Below, in pieces: positions 1 to 6,956 of a stretch of DNA of 64,000 nucleotides. Under the pieces are notes generated by a model that saw nothing but the letters and a program-made list of their open reading frames with translations, was not told the origin of the DNA and did not search any database. A program made the position numbers and the translations under genes. Every line of letters starts with the position of its first letter. Position 1 is the stretch's first letter. Source of the stretch: Rhodospirillales bacterium (GTDB lineage: Bacteria > Pseudomonadota > Alphaproteobacteria > Micavibrionales > Micavibrionaceae); assembly GCA_020638285.1 (NCBI GenBank), contig JACKIV010000003.1:186001-250000 (forward strand), written 5' to 3'.

Positions 1-1
1 C

Positions 2-1081
2 GCAGAAAGCCAGACTCCGGAGGCATCGGATGCGCCACTGCCTGCGCCGCCTCGTCCTGTTGACGATGTGGCACCGGGCGTTTTTGTAAATCCGGCGACG
101 GGTGACGAGCATGGCTCTCGTTTTGCTGCGTTGAAAGACGTCCGGATGGATTGCGCGGCTGCGACGGTTGACGGTGTTGGCAATATGGCTTTGCTCAGCC
201 CCCATGTACAAGTCCAGACAGATCCGAAGTCAAAGGGCACAAAACCTTTGATCGGAATGCCCTATAAAGACGTTGAAACCCTCTTTAAGGACAATGCGCA
301 GGTTGTTGTCAAGGATCCGGATTCCGGTGCGCTGAAATCCGTCTATGTTGCCTATATCCCGTCTCTGGAGCGCATGGAGGCGTTTCTGAGTGGCTTGAAG
401 CTTGGCCCGAAAGATATCAAATGGGGCCAGACGACCACAAATCCGGCTTCTGTTGCCGCAGCTCAAAAATTCATGACGATGCTCACTTGCGGGGAAAGGA
501 TTGTGGACTCCCGGATTGTTGATAATACGGAAAAGCTAGGGCAGGAAAAGGGCGGCGTTTACCCGCCCGGATACGCCTTGACCGATATTTCTCTGGCCAC
601 AAGAACGCCCTATGCAAATAAAGTCATCCGTGGCGCTGAACTGCAGGACAATCAGGACCAGCAGGTTTATGTGCGTGTTGTCTTGCGCGATGTGACGGAT
701 GAAAAAACGGGCGAGGTCAAGCCTTCCCTGTGGATTGGCCACACGGCGGCGCCGGAGAAATATGAAGACCATCTGACCGATTCATACCTAGGAAAGGCTT
801 TGAAGGTCGCGCGCGAGGACGGGAATTTCTCTGCCGATCACGGAAAAGGCGCCATAGAAGCCCCTCACCCTGTTGCGACGGCCATCATGGTCAGCCGTCC
901 GCCGCAAAGCAAACCAAATCATCCATATTATGAAACCACAACCATTCCGGAACCGGGAAGTCTGTCTCTGCTTGCCTTTGGGCTGGCAGCCTTGGGCGGC
1001 ACAGCTCTTCGGCGCAGATCCCAGAGCAGACCTGAGGAGAGTCCTTCAGCCGATCCCAAAGGGCCAGATCTGACGCTCTGA
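2..1081 (+). CDS. PEP-CTERM domain protein, 5' truncated
   Basis: The frame is open from the first bases of the window, so the true start lies upstream; a GTG at 68 is only an internal possibility. About 360 residues are visible. Near the C-terminus is a PEP-CTERM sorting signal: IPEPGSLSLL, a hydrophobic stretch (LLAFGLAALGGTAL), then the basic cluster RRRSQSR. In other bacteria this signal is cut by an exosortase and directs proteins to the cell surface or matrix. Here about 20 further residues follow the arginine cluster, longer than the usual tail. The rest of the protein matches nothing I recognise. No exosortase or polysaccharide genes are in the window. The sorting signal is clear; the function is unknown. 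Confidence 0.75.
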   Translation, partial: AESQTPEASDAPLPAPPRPVDDVAPGVFVNPATGDEHGSRFAALKDVRMDCAAATVDGVGNMALLSPHVQVQTDPKSKGTKPLIGMPYKDVETLFKDNAQVVVKDPDSGALKSVYVAYIPSLERMEAFLSGLKLGPKDIKWGQTTTNPASVAAAQKFMTMLTCGERIVDSRIVDNTEKLGQEKGGVYPPGYALTDISLATRTPYANKVIRGAELQDNQDQQVYVRVVLRDVTDEKTGEVKPSLWIGHTAAPEKYEDHLTDSYLGKALKVAREDGNFSADHGKGAIEAPHPVATAIMVSRPPQSKPNHPYYETTTIPEPGSLSLLAFGLAALGGTALRRRSQSRPEESPSADPKGPDLTL

Positions 1082-1160
1082 GAGAAAATTTCCTCTTGGG
1101 TCAGGCATAAGATTCGTGCTATCCGGGCCGGAAGTTTCTTCCTGAACGTGAGGATGCGCC

Positions 1161-1994
1161 GTGGATTTTTCTGTTTTTCCTGAAAATCTGCCGGATTCCT
1201 GGCCCGCTTTTCTCCTCATGCCCGGCGTGATTGGAGGGCTGGCAGGGCTTTTGGCCGGACTTCTGGGCGTGGGTGGCGGAATTATTCTGGTTCCCGGTTT
1301 TTATGCCTTGCTCAAGGCTGCCGGATATCCCGTTCCTGATTTGATGCACGTGGCTATTGCCACCTCTCTTGCTACCATTATTCCTACCGGCCTGTCGTCG
1401 GCTCTGGCCCATCGGCGGCGGGATTGTGTGCGGGTGGATGTGCTTCGAGGCATGGGGTTTGGAATCGTTCTTGGTGCCTTTGCGGGATCGATTGCGGCGA
1501 CGATGATTTCGGGTGGACTGCTCCGGGTCATTTTTGGCGGGGTTCTTGTGATTTTATCGGGGTTTCTGGCTCTAAGCGACCGCCTTGCCTGTGCGCCCCG
1601 TCCTTTGCTCGGGCGCGCGACATTAACGGGCGTGGGGCTGTTTACCGGGCTTTTGTCCAGTCTTTTGGGGATCGGCGGGGCGACTTTTACGGTTCCCCTT
1701 CTGTCTCTTCTGGGTGTTTCATTGCGTCATGCCATCGGGACGGCTTCTGCCGTTGGTGTTCTGATTGCCATTCCGGCTTGCGCGGGATTCATCGCAGGCG
1801 GGAACAGCGCAGAGATTTCGGTTCCATTTACCCTTGGTTATGTCTTTATTCCAGGGTTTTTGCTTGCCGCACCGGCCAGCATCCTGATGGCTCCGGCAGG
1901 GGCGCGGCTGGCCCACAGCCTTCCTGTGCGGACCTTGCGGGTGTTTTTTGCGCTGTTTATGGCCGTGGTGGGCCTGCGGATGCTGGTGGAGTAG
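1161..1994 (+). CDS. TauE/SafE family membrane permease
   Basis: This 277-residue polytopic membrane protein has the two-fold repeat of the TauE/SafE (PF01925) family: LLGVGGGIILVP near residue 35 and SLLGIGGATFTVPLL near residue 175, each starting a bundle of hydrophobic helices. Members export sulfite, sulfoacetate or other organosulfur anions, or take up related substrates; nothing here shows which. The start is a GTG with a GTGAGG sequence 8 bases upstream. It is convergent with trcR, with only 29 bases between the stops and no clear terminator. It is a different subfamily from the TauE/DsbD_2-like gene next to the cbb3 oxidase at the other end of the window. Confidence 0.8.
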   Translation: MDFSVFPENLPDSWPAFLLMPGVIGGLAGLLAGLLGVGGGIILVPGFYALLKAAGYPVPDLMHVAIATSLATIIPTGLSSALAHRRRDCVRVDVLRGMGFGIVLGAFAGSIAATMISGGLLRVIFGGVLVILSGFLALSDRLACAPRPLLGRATLTGVGLFTGLLSSLLGIGGATFTVPLLSLLGVSLRHAIGTASAVGVLIAIPACAGFIAGGNSAEISVPFTLGYVFIPGFLLAAPASILMAPAGARLAHSLPVRTLRVFFALFMAVVGLRMLVE

Positions 1995-2023
1995 ATCTCA
2001 AAACAGCGACAGCGAGAGTGGAC

Positions 2024-2716
2024 CTATTCAGCCTTTTCCGTTCCGGCGTTCTTGTTGCCGAAAAAGCTCGAGACATCAAAGCCGGAGAATTCGAACTTGT
2101 CTTTCTTCGCAGATTGCTCGGCTTGTTCAATGGCGTCGGCCTTCTCGGCGGCGATTTTGTCGGGATCCTTGCCCTGTGCCTTAAATCCTTTGCGCGAGGC
2201 GGACTCTATTTCCGCATAGGTGCATAGACCGATTTCTGCCGGATGACGGGGCTTGATAAGGGCAATACCGGGGTGAGAACGCTCGCGGATGGCCAGAATT
2301 GTGGGCTTGGTCGTGCCGATGAGACGGCAGATCTGGGCATCGCTGATTTCCGGATGGTGCTTGATGATCCACGCGATAGCGTCCGGCTTGTCGCTGCGCT
2401 TGGAAACAGGGGTGTATTTCGGCCCCTTGGCGCGCAACTGGACGGGCGGAAGGTCCATGTTGATTTTCTTCAAAACCGCCTTCTCGTCGGCCTCACAGCG
2501 ACGAATTTCCTCGGCGGTCAACTCGTTGTGGGCTACCGGATCCCGCCCCTCGATTCCCTTGCCGACTGTCCCGTCCGCGAGCGCCTGAATCTCGATCTCA
2601 TGAAGTCCTGAAAAGGCCGAAATCTGATTGAATGTCAATGTGGTATGATCAATCAGCCACACCGCGGTTGCCGTTGGCATCAAAAGCTCATTCGGGTTCA
2701 GACTCTGGGATGACAT
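2024..2716 (-). CDS. trcR: Cell-cycle transcriptional regulator TrcR (DUF1013)
   Basis: This 230-residue protein matches the alphaproteobacterial DUF1013/TrcR family. Conserved segments include the N-terminal LLMPTATAVWLIDHTTLTF, then QISAFSGLHEIEIQALADG, the DPVAHNELTAEEI region, and a helix-turn-helix-like centre around ISDAQICRLIGTTKPTIL (about residues 125-142). TrcR was described in Caulobacter as an RNA-polymerase-associated regulator of cell-cycle genes. The C-terminus is lysine-rich and variable. It is transcribed alone; its leader holds a nested hairpin (2780-2831). Family assignment is firm; the cellular role is inferred from the family. Confidence 0.88.
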   Translation of the reverse strand: MSSQSLNPNELLMPTATAVWLIDHTTLTFNQISAFSGLHEIEIQALADGTVGKGIEGRDPVAHNELTAEEIRRCEADEKAVLKKINMDLPPVQLRAKGPKYTPVSKRSDKPDAIAWIIKHHPEISDAQICRLIGTTKPTILAIRERSHPGIALIKPRHPAEIGLCTYAEIESASRKGFKAQGKDPDKIAAEKADAIEQAEQSAKKDKFEFSGFDVSSFFGNKNAGTEKAE

Positions 2717-2779
2717 CAGTTTTACTCCTTCAAGGCATCGGCAAGGCTACGCGAAAGGGCAAAGGCCCTCACCCTCGGC

Positions 2780-2831
2780 CCTGTTCCGGGGGCCGCATGT
2801 TGAAAAAGCCTTCAACATTTCAGGGAACAGG
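2780..2831. other. Nested hairpin upstream of trcR
   Basis: An outer 8-bp inverted repeat (CCTGTTCC at 2780-2787 with GGAACAGG at 2824-2831) encloses a second perfect 8-bp stem (ATGTTGAA at 2797-2804 with TTCAACAT at 2811-2818, 6-base loop). On the minus strand it falls between the end of the DUF1467 gene and the trcR start. It has no U-tract on either strand, so a plain terminator is unlikely. It may be leader structure of the trcR mRNA or a processing site. Confidence 0.5.
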
Positions 2832-2877
2832 CGCACTATAAGGGCTTCCGGAGCAAATTTCCAGTGCTTTTTCCGGT

Positions 2878-3147
2878 CTATTTCTGAAGGTCTTCTGCCA
2901 TCATGGTTTCTGAAATGCCTCGAAAATCAAGCGTTCCATGCACAACGAGAGCATAAACCACCCCCCAGATTACAGCAGAAAGGAGTGTGGTGGCCAAAAT
3001 TTTCTGTTTCAGGGCAGGGTGCTCCGGGGCGCCGCCTGCTGTCGCGGGCCCCGATTTGTCGTGCGGACGGACCCCGAACGGGAGGACGACGAACAGGGCC
3101 GTCCACCAGATCAGGAAGTAGGTTACAATGCCCGTAAAGACACTCAC
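2878..3147 (-). CDS. DUF1467 family membrane protein
   Basis: This 89-residue protein has two predicted membrane helices (residues about 5-25 and 50-72) and the family hallmark FVVLPFGVRPHD. DUF1467 is a small alphaproteobacterial family of unknown function. Its start codon overlaps the last bases of ahpD (ATGA overlap at 3144-3147), so it is translationally coupled as the third gene of ahpC-ahpD-DUF1467. The link to peroxide defence is only this position. Confidence 0.8.
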   Translation of the reverse strand: MSVFTGIVTYFLIWWTALFVVLPFGVRPHDKSGPATAGGAPEHPALKQKILATTLLSAVIWGVVYALVVHGTLDFRGISETMMAEDLQK

Positions 3148-3695
3148 GCCGCGTGCCGGATACCGGCCTGAAGGGCTTCCTCCCCCGCCAGAACGGTTGC
3201 AACGGCATGGATGGTTGCAGCGATACGCACGGCGGTCTGCACCTGCTCCTTGGTCATCCCGTCCGAGAGCAGTCTGGCTTCGTGTGAATCCAGACAGAAC
3301 TTACAGCCGTTAATGGCTGAAACCGCCAGAGACCAGAGCTCAAAATCCTTCTTTTCTACGCCGGGATTGGCCAGAATGTTCATGCGCAGACGCGACTGCA
3401 TGCCCTTGTATTCCGGATTTGTGACCATGCCTGTAAATTTGTAATAGATGTTGTTCATGGCCATGATCGCATGAGCGGCCTTCGCGGCGGCTTGTGCTTC
3501 TGGCGTCATACGAGACGCGCACTCGGCGCTCGCCGCTGCGATAACATCCGGGTTTCGTGCGGCCAGAGCCGTCGCCAGAAGCGTCCCGTAAAGCTGCTGC
3601 GGGTTTAACGTTTCCTCGGACAGAATCGAGGACAGGTTCAGTTTGATATCCTTGGCATAGTCAGGGATTCGATCGGCAAGAGCAGACAAAGACAT
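3144..3695 (-). CDS. ahpD: Alkyl hydroperoxide reductase subunit AhpD
   Basis: This 183-residue carboxymuconolactone-decarboxylase-fold protein carries the AhpD active site INGCKFCLDSHE: redox cysteines C131 and C134 and the proton-relay His138. In characterised systems AhpD reduces AhpC using lipoylated dihydrolipoamide acyltransferase as electron donor. The length is normal for the family. It lies 90 bases downstream of ahpC on the same strand and overlaps the DUF1467 gene by four bases. There is no ahpF flavoprotein nearby, which fits AhpD being the reductant of AhpC here. Confidence 0.93.
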   Translation of the reverse strand: MSLSALADRIPDYAKDIKLNLSSILSEETLNPQQLYGTLLATALAARNPDVIAAASAECASRMTPEAQAAAKAAHAIMAMNNIYYKFTGMVTNPEYKGMQSRLRMNILANPGVEKKDFELWSLAVSAINGCKFCLDSHEARLLSDGMTKEQVQTAVRIAATIHAVATVLAGEEALQAGIRHAA

Positions 3696-3738
3696 GAGAG
3701 GCCTCTTTCAGACAGAAGGTTTTTTTACGAAAAACCGC

Positions 3739-3759
3739 GTCCCCGCCTGATGCGGGAAC
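3739..3759. repeat. Short GC-rich palindrome in the ahpC-ahpD spacer
   Basis: CCCGC at 3742-3746 and GCGGG at 3752-3756 pair across a 5-base loop, and the arms extend outward with one mismatch to 3739 and 3759. It lies between two co-directional operon genes and lacks a U-tract, so it is more likely an mRNA-stabilising or REP-like element than a terminator. Confidence 0.35.
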
Positions 3760-3785
3760 GACAGGGGCAAGGAAAACGAAAGGCT

Positions 3786-4343
3786 TCAAGCCGCCTTGAT
3801 GACGTCGCCGCCCACGGGGCGGTTGCAGGGACACAGATCGTCCGTCTGGAGCGCATCGAGAATCCGAAGCGTTTCCTTGGGGTTGCGACCGACCGCCAGA
3901 CTGTTGACCGAAACATGCTGGATGACATTGTGCGGGTCCACAATGAAGGTTGCACGCAACGGCACATTCGCTGCCTTGTCCAGGATCCCCAGCGCGGCGG
4001 CAAACGTGCCGCCATTATCCGCAAAACCCCATTGGTTCAGGCCGTTGAGGTCCTTGTGTTCGCGCCGCCAGGCGAGCTTGCAGAACTCGTTATCCGTGCT
4101 GCCGCCCAGAACGATACAGTCGCGGTCCTCAAAATCCTTGTTCAGCTTTGCAAATTCCACGATCTCCGTCGGGCAGACAAAGGTGAAGTCTTTCGGATAG
4201 AAGTAAAAGACTTTCCATTTCCCGGGAAAGCTCTTGTTCGTGACCGTCTCAAATGCGCTGACACCTTTTTCTTCGTGCGCGTTGAATTTCGGCTTGACGC
4301 CCGTGATCGAGAAATCCGGCAAACTGTCGCCAACACCCAGCAT
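3786..4343 (-). CDS. ahpC: Peroxiredoxin AhpC
   Basis: This 185-residue typical 2-Cys peroxiredoxin reduces hydrogen peroxide and organic hydroperoxides. The peroxidatic Cys57 sits in DFTFVCPTE and the resolving cysteine is in the C-terminal DDLCPCNRP (C171 or C173), a CxC arrangement seen in AhpD-partnered AhpC proteins. WKVFYFYPKD and the ATFIVDP segment are family features. A ribosome-binding site (AAGGAGAAA) lies just upstream of the ATG. It is the first gene of ahpC-ahpD-DUF1467 and is divergent from sciP. A small hairpin (4371-4384) is in its leader. No oxyR is adjacent. Confidence 0.95.
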   Translation of the reverse strand: MLGVGDSLPDFSITGVKPKFNAHEEKGVSAFETVTNKSFPGKWKVFYFYPKDFTFVCPTEIVEFAKLNKDFEDRDCIVLGGSTDNEFCKLAWRREHKDLNGLNQWGFADNGGTFAAALGILDKAANVPLRATFIVDPHNVIQHVSVNSLAVGRNPKETLRILDALQTDDLCPCNRPVGGDVIKAA

Positions 4344-4544
4344 ATGTTTTTCTCCTTGCGTTTATCTGTGGCCCGAAGGGGCCTCTTTTGTTGAAACATT
4401 CTGACCAGAGCATAAGGTAAACCCGATAGACGGGATTTCAAGAGAATAGAGATTGTATGATCCGTTTTTTTCAAGGCGCGGCGCATTGTTTCCCTCGAGG
4501 GTAGAAAGAATTTTCCATGATTTTGAAATAAAAGGATTTTTCAT

Positions 4545-4559
4545 TTAGTAATATGTTAA
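4545..4559. promoter_or_regulatory. CtrA-like box upstream of sciP
   Basis: TTAG at 4545-4548, a 7-base spacer and TTAA at 4556-4559 match the CtrA full site TTAA-N7-TTAA with one mismatch. It ends 58 bases before the sciP ATG, a reasonable place for an activator. In Caulobacter, CtrA activates sciP and SciP then inhibits CtrA-dependent transcription. A 15-base AT-rich match can arise by chance. Confidence 0.45.
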
Positions 4560-4617
4560 ACGATGGGTGCGAGAATGGAAGGATATCGACAAAACAGATG
4601 TTAAGAGATAAGTGCCC

Positions 4618-4914
4618 ATGCAGACGGAAAAGACGTTTGATATTCGTGGACGTGGACGGAAAAGAGGCCCGCCTTTACCGCCTCCCAACACGGTGAGATG
4701 GGTCAAATCCCGTAAGGCTGCCGTGGTCCACGCTGTGCAGGACGGGCGAATCAGCCGCGAGGATGCTTGTCGGCGTTACGGTCTGAGCATGGAAGAGCTT
4801 CAGTCGTGGGAAGAGTTGTCCGGGAAATTCGGGGATAATGCCCTCAAGGCCACGGCCATCAAGCTCTATCGTGGCGACGTTCCGGGATTGGAAGAGACCG
4901 CGCGAACGCACTGA
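4618..4914 (+). CDS. sciP: CtrA inhibitor SciP (DUF1153)
   Basis: This protein of about 98 residues matches the SciP/DUF1153 family through PLPPPNTVRWVKSRKAAVV, then the helix-turn-helix GRISREDACRRYGLSMEEL and SWEEL. In Caulobacter, SciP binds DNA and blocks CtrA from recruiting RNA polymerase, restricting CtrA targets in the cell cycle. The ATG at 4618 is preferred over a GTG six bases upstream because AAGAGA is better spaced from it. A CtrA-like box lies upstream and a strong intrinsic terminator follows, so the gene is probably monocistronic. Confidence 0.9.
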   Translation: MQTEKTFDIRGRGRKRGPPLPPPNTVRWVKSRKAAVVHAVQDGRISREDACRRYGLSMEELQSWEELSGKFGDNALKATAIKLYRGDVPGLEETARTH

Positions 4915-4939
4915 CTTTCCTTTCGGGAAAACACAGAAT

Positions 4940-4970
4940 AAAGGCCGCTGGACGTTCCTGCGGCCTTTTG
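4940..4970 (+). terminator. Intrinsic terminator of sciP
   Basis: AAAGGCCGC (4940-4948) pairs perfectly with GCGGCCTTT (4960-4968) around an 11-base loop and is followed by T-rich sequence. It separates sciP from hisA. Confidence 0.78.
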
Positions 4971-5012
4971 TTATGGTTTTTGCCTGAAACAGAAGAAGGA
5001 AAGCCCGCGACC

Positions 5013-5744
5013 ATGATTTTATATCCCGCCATCGATATCAAGGGGGGGCAGTGCGTCCGGCTTGTTCAGGGCGATATGGACCGCGCCACGACCTATAATC
5101 CCGACCCGGTGGATCAGGCTCTGGCTTGGGAGCGGGCCGGATTTTCGTGGATTCATATCGTGGATCTCGACGGGGCCGTGGGCGGTGCACCTGCGAATGC
5201 TCATGCGGTGCGGGACATTCTGGCAAATGTGAATATTCCGGTCCAGCTTGGCGGCGGAATACGGGCACTGGCTCAGGTGGAACATTGGCTTGAGGCCGGG
5301 GTTTCACGGGTGATTCTGGGAACGGCGGCGGTGCGTGACCCCGATATGGCGCGTGCGGCCTGTAAGATGTTTCCGGGCCAGATTGTTCTTGGACTTGATA
5401 CGCGTGGGGCTTACGTCGCTGTAGATGGCTGGACGGAGTTGTCCGATCTGCCCGCAGCGGCATTGGCTCACGAAATGGAGCAGGCGGGTATTGCCGCGAT
5501 CATCCACACGGACATTGAACGCGATGGAACCGGCGAGGGGCTTAATCTGTCGGGCACGCGGGAACTCGCGCGCACTGTGGGTGTGCCGGTTATCGCCTCA
5601 GGCGGTGTGGGCGGACTTGAGGATCTGCGTGCGGTGCGTGATGCGGCAGGAGACGGGGTGAGCGGGGTGATTCTCGGGCGAGCCCTGTATGACGGACGAA
5701 TTACGCCGGATGAAGCCCTGAAAATCGCCGCCGGAGTTTTATAG
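5013..5744 (+). CDS. hisA: Phosphoribosylformimino-5-aminoimidazole carboxamide ribotide isomerase
   Basis: HisA catalyses the Amadori rearrangement of ProFAR to PRFAR, the fourth step of histidine synthesis. The 243-residue TIM barrel starts MILYPAIDIKGGQCVRL, where the early Asp is one catalytic residue, and contains VQLGGGIR, LGLDTR, HTDIERDGTGEG (second catalytic Asp) and VIASGGVG phosphate-binding loops. I chose the ATG at 5013 because homologues begin there; a frame open from 4968 runs through the sciP terminator. The other his genes (hisH, hisF, hisB) are not in the window, so hisA is split from its usual cluster. Confidence 0.95.
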   Translation: MILYPAIDIKGGQCVRLVQGDMDRATTYNPDPVDQALAWERAGFSWIHIVDLDGAVGGAPANAHAVRDILANVNIPVQLGGGIRALAQVEHWLEAGVSRVILGTAAVRDPDMARAACKMFPGQIVLGLDTRGAYVAVDGWTELSDLPAAALAHEMEQAGIAAIIHTDIERDGTGEGLNLSGTRELARTVGVPVIASGGVGGLEDLRAVRDAAGDGVSGVILGRALYDGRITPDEALKIAAGVL

Positions 5745-5791
5745 ACGGGGTCTCCTTACAGGTAAGCAGGCTTTCCTCCAGGCAAAGAGAA

Positions 5792-5827
5792 GCCCCGCAA
5801 ACTTTTATGAGTCTGCGGGGTTCTTTT
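5792..5827. terminator. Terminator between hisA and the H1-like peptide gene
   Basis: CCCCGCA (5793-5799) pairs with TGCGGGG (5814-5820) around a 14-base loop; TTCTTTT follows on the plus strand. It lies between two convergent genes and most clearly terminates hisA. On the minus strand the tail is less U-rich. Confidence 0.7.
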
Positions 5828-5852
5828 GTTCCTGAAGAACGTAGGCCTGAGA

Positions 5853-5942
5853 CTACTTCTTCTTTGCTTTCGCGGCGGGTTTCTTCGCCGGAGCTTTCGC
5901 CGGGGCGGCTTTCGCCTTCGCGGCAGGTTTCTTGGCAGCCAT
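5853..5942 (-). CDS. 29-residue Lys/Ala/Pro-rich histone H1-like peptide
   Basis: The minus strand encodes an intact 29-codon frame starting MAAKKPAAKAKAAP and ending PAAKAKKK before a TAG. It contains only Met, Ala, Lys and Pro, with 11 lysines and no acidic or hydrophobic core residue, and repeats AKKPAAKAK twice. A strong ribosome-binding site (GAGGGAGA, 8 bases before ATG) and a shared terminator downstream argue that it is a real gene. Composition resembles the tails of bacterial H1-like nucleoid proteins, so binding of DNA or RNA is plausible but not shown. It is short enough to be missed by ordinary gene callers. Confidence 0.65.
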   Translation of the reverse strand: MAAKKPAAKAKAAPAKAPAKKPAAKAKKK

Positions 5943-6107
5943 TGCACAATCTCCCTCAATATGGTCTTTCAGCGACCACAACCCGTATCAACAATTGATA
6001 CTGAATCATGATAGCTTAACCACGATCAACGGAAAATATATTTTTGCGATTTTGAAAATATTTTCAGGGTGTTTACCGGGTATTAACGCCTGATGTTTGC
6101 AAGGCTT

Positions 6108-6845
6108 TCAACGTCGGAGAAGCACATGGAAATAATGGTATCCGCCGTTGGGGAGTGAGCCTGCTTTTCCGGCAAAACATCCCGCCCTTTTACCGGTGAG
6201 GACAGATGCGGCATCGTCGATCATGGCTCCATCCGCAAAAGTCCCTGCAAATTTTGCGTTGCCTGCGGTCCAGGCATCGCCCGTTTCCATGGGTGGGTTT
6301 CCGGCAGGGTTGTCTATGCCCAGTTCGCGGTTGATCTGTTTGCACAAATCAGCGCGAATCCAGGGGAGAATTAAGACCAGATCCTCGCTCATTCCGCTTG
6401 AATCCGTATCGCATCCGGCGCCGGAGGGAACGCCGTCAACGCACACATTTGCGGGTATGAACCATGTGCCATATAGCGCTTCGGCGCTGGCGTCCGAATC
6501 AAGCCATGCGCTGCGCGGCGCCTTATAGGCCTGTCCGCCACCTGCGGATTTAAAGATTTTACAGTCGTCGCGCCCACAATCAGTGTATCCGGCAGGGCCG
6601 CCATCGAAACTCAAGTCATTTTCGCTGATGCCCCGCGCCTGCATCTGGCGGACGGCTTCCTCGATTCCTTTTGCGGTGCGGAAAATCTCGCTCGACATGA
6701 TTCGGAGTTGTTCGACATCTCCGCTCTGGTCGACCGAACTGCCTGAGCGGGACAGAAAAACCGTCAAGGCACCCAGCAAAAACAGGCCCAAAAGGACAAA
6801 CCACAAAGCATTTCCGCGCGAGGATAAAGACGCCGTACGTTTCAT
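6108..6845 (-). CDS. Single-pass exported protein with pilin-like N-terminus, unknown
   Basis: The 245-residue protein begins MKRTASLSSRGNALWFVLLG: a short basic leader, then one hydrophobic helix (about residues 12-30) preceded by SRGNA, a layout like that of pseudopilins or TadE-type minor pilins. The remainder is predicted to be outside the membrane and has several cysteines (YTDCGRDDCKIF, VCVDG, GAGCDTD, LCKQ, GCFAG), suggesting disulfides. I recognise no enzyme motif. No pilus assembly genes are nearby. It is transcribed alone, divergently from cheD. It may instead be a simple signal-anchored periplasmic protein. Confidence 0.6.
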   Translation of the reverse strand: MKRTASLSSRGNALWFVLLGLFLLGALTVFLSRSGSSVDQSGDVEQLRIMSSEIFRTAKGIEEAVRQMQARGISENDLSFDGGPAGYTDCGRDDCKIFKSAGGGQAYKAPRSAWLDSDASAEALYGTWFIPANVCVDGVPSGAGCDTDSSGMSEDLVLILPWIRADLCKQINRELGIDNPAGNPPMETGDAWTAGNAKFAGTFADGAMIDDAASVLTGKRAGCFAGKAGSLPNGGYHYFHVLLRR

Positions 6846-6956
6846 GCTGCCAGAATAAGTCGGCTTGGACTTTTACGCAAAAGATAAAATGAAAATTAAT
6901 TTTTAATCGTTTCCACGCTACAATAGAGGTGTAATGTATGAAAAGGATGGTCGCGC

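Noticed and set aside
6072..6086. TTTA-N7-TTAA, a possible CtrA half-match, just past the end of the pilin-like gene.
   Set aside because: It lies downstream of both neighbouring genes, so there is no promoter for it to control.
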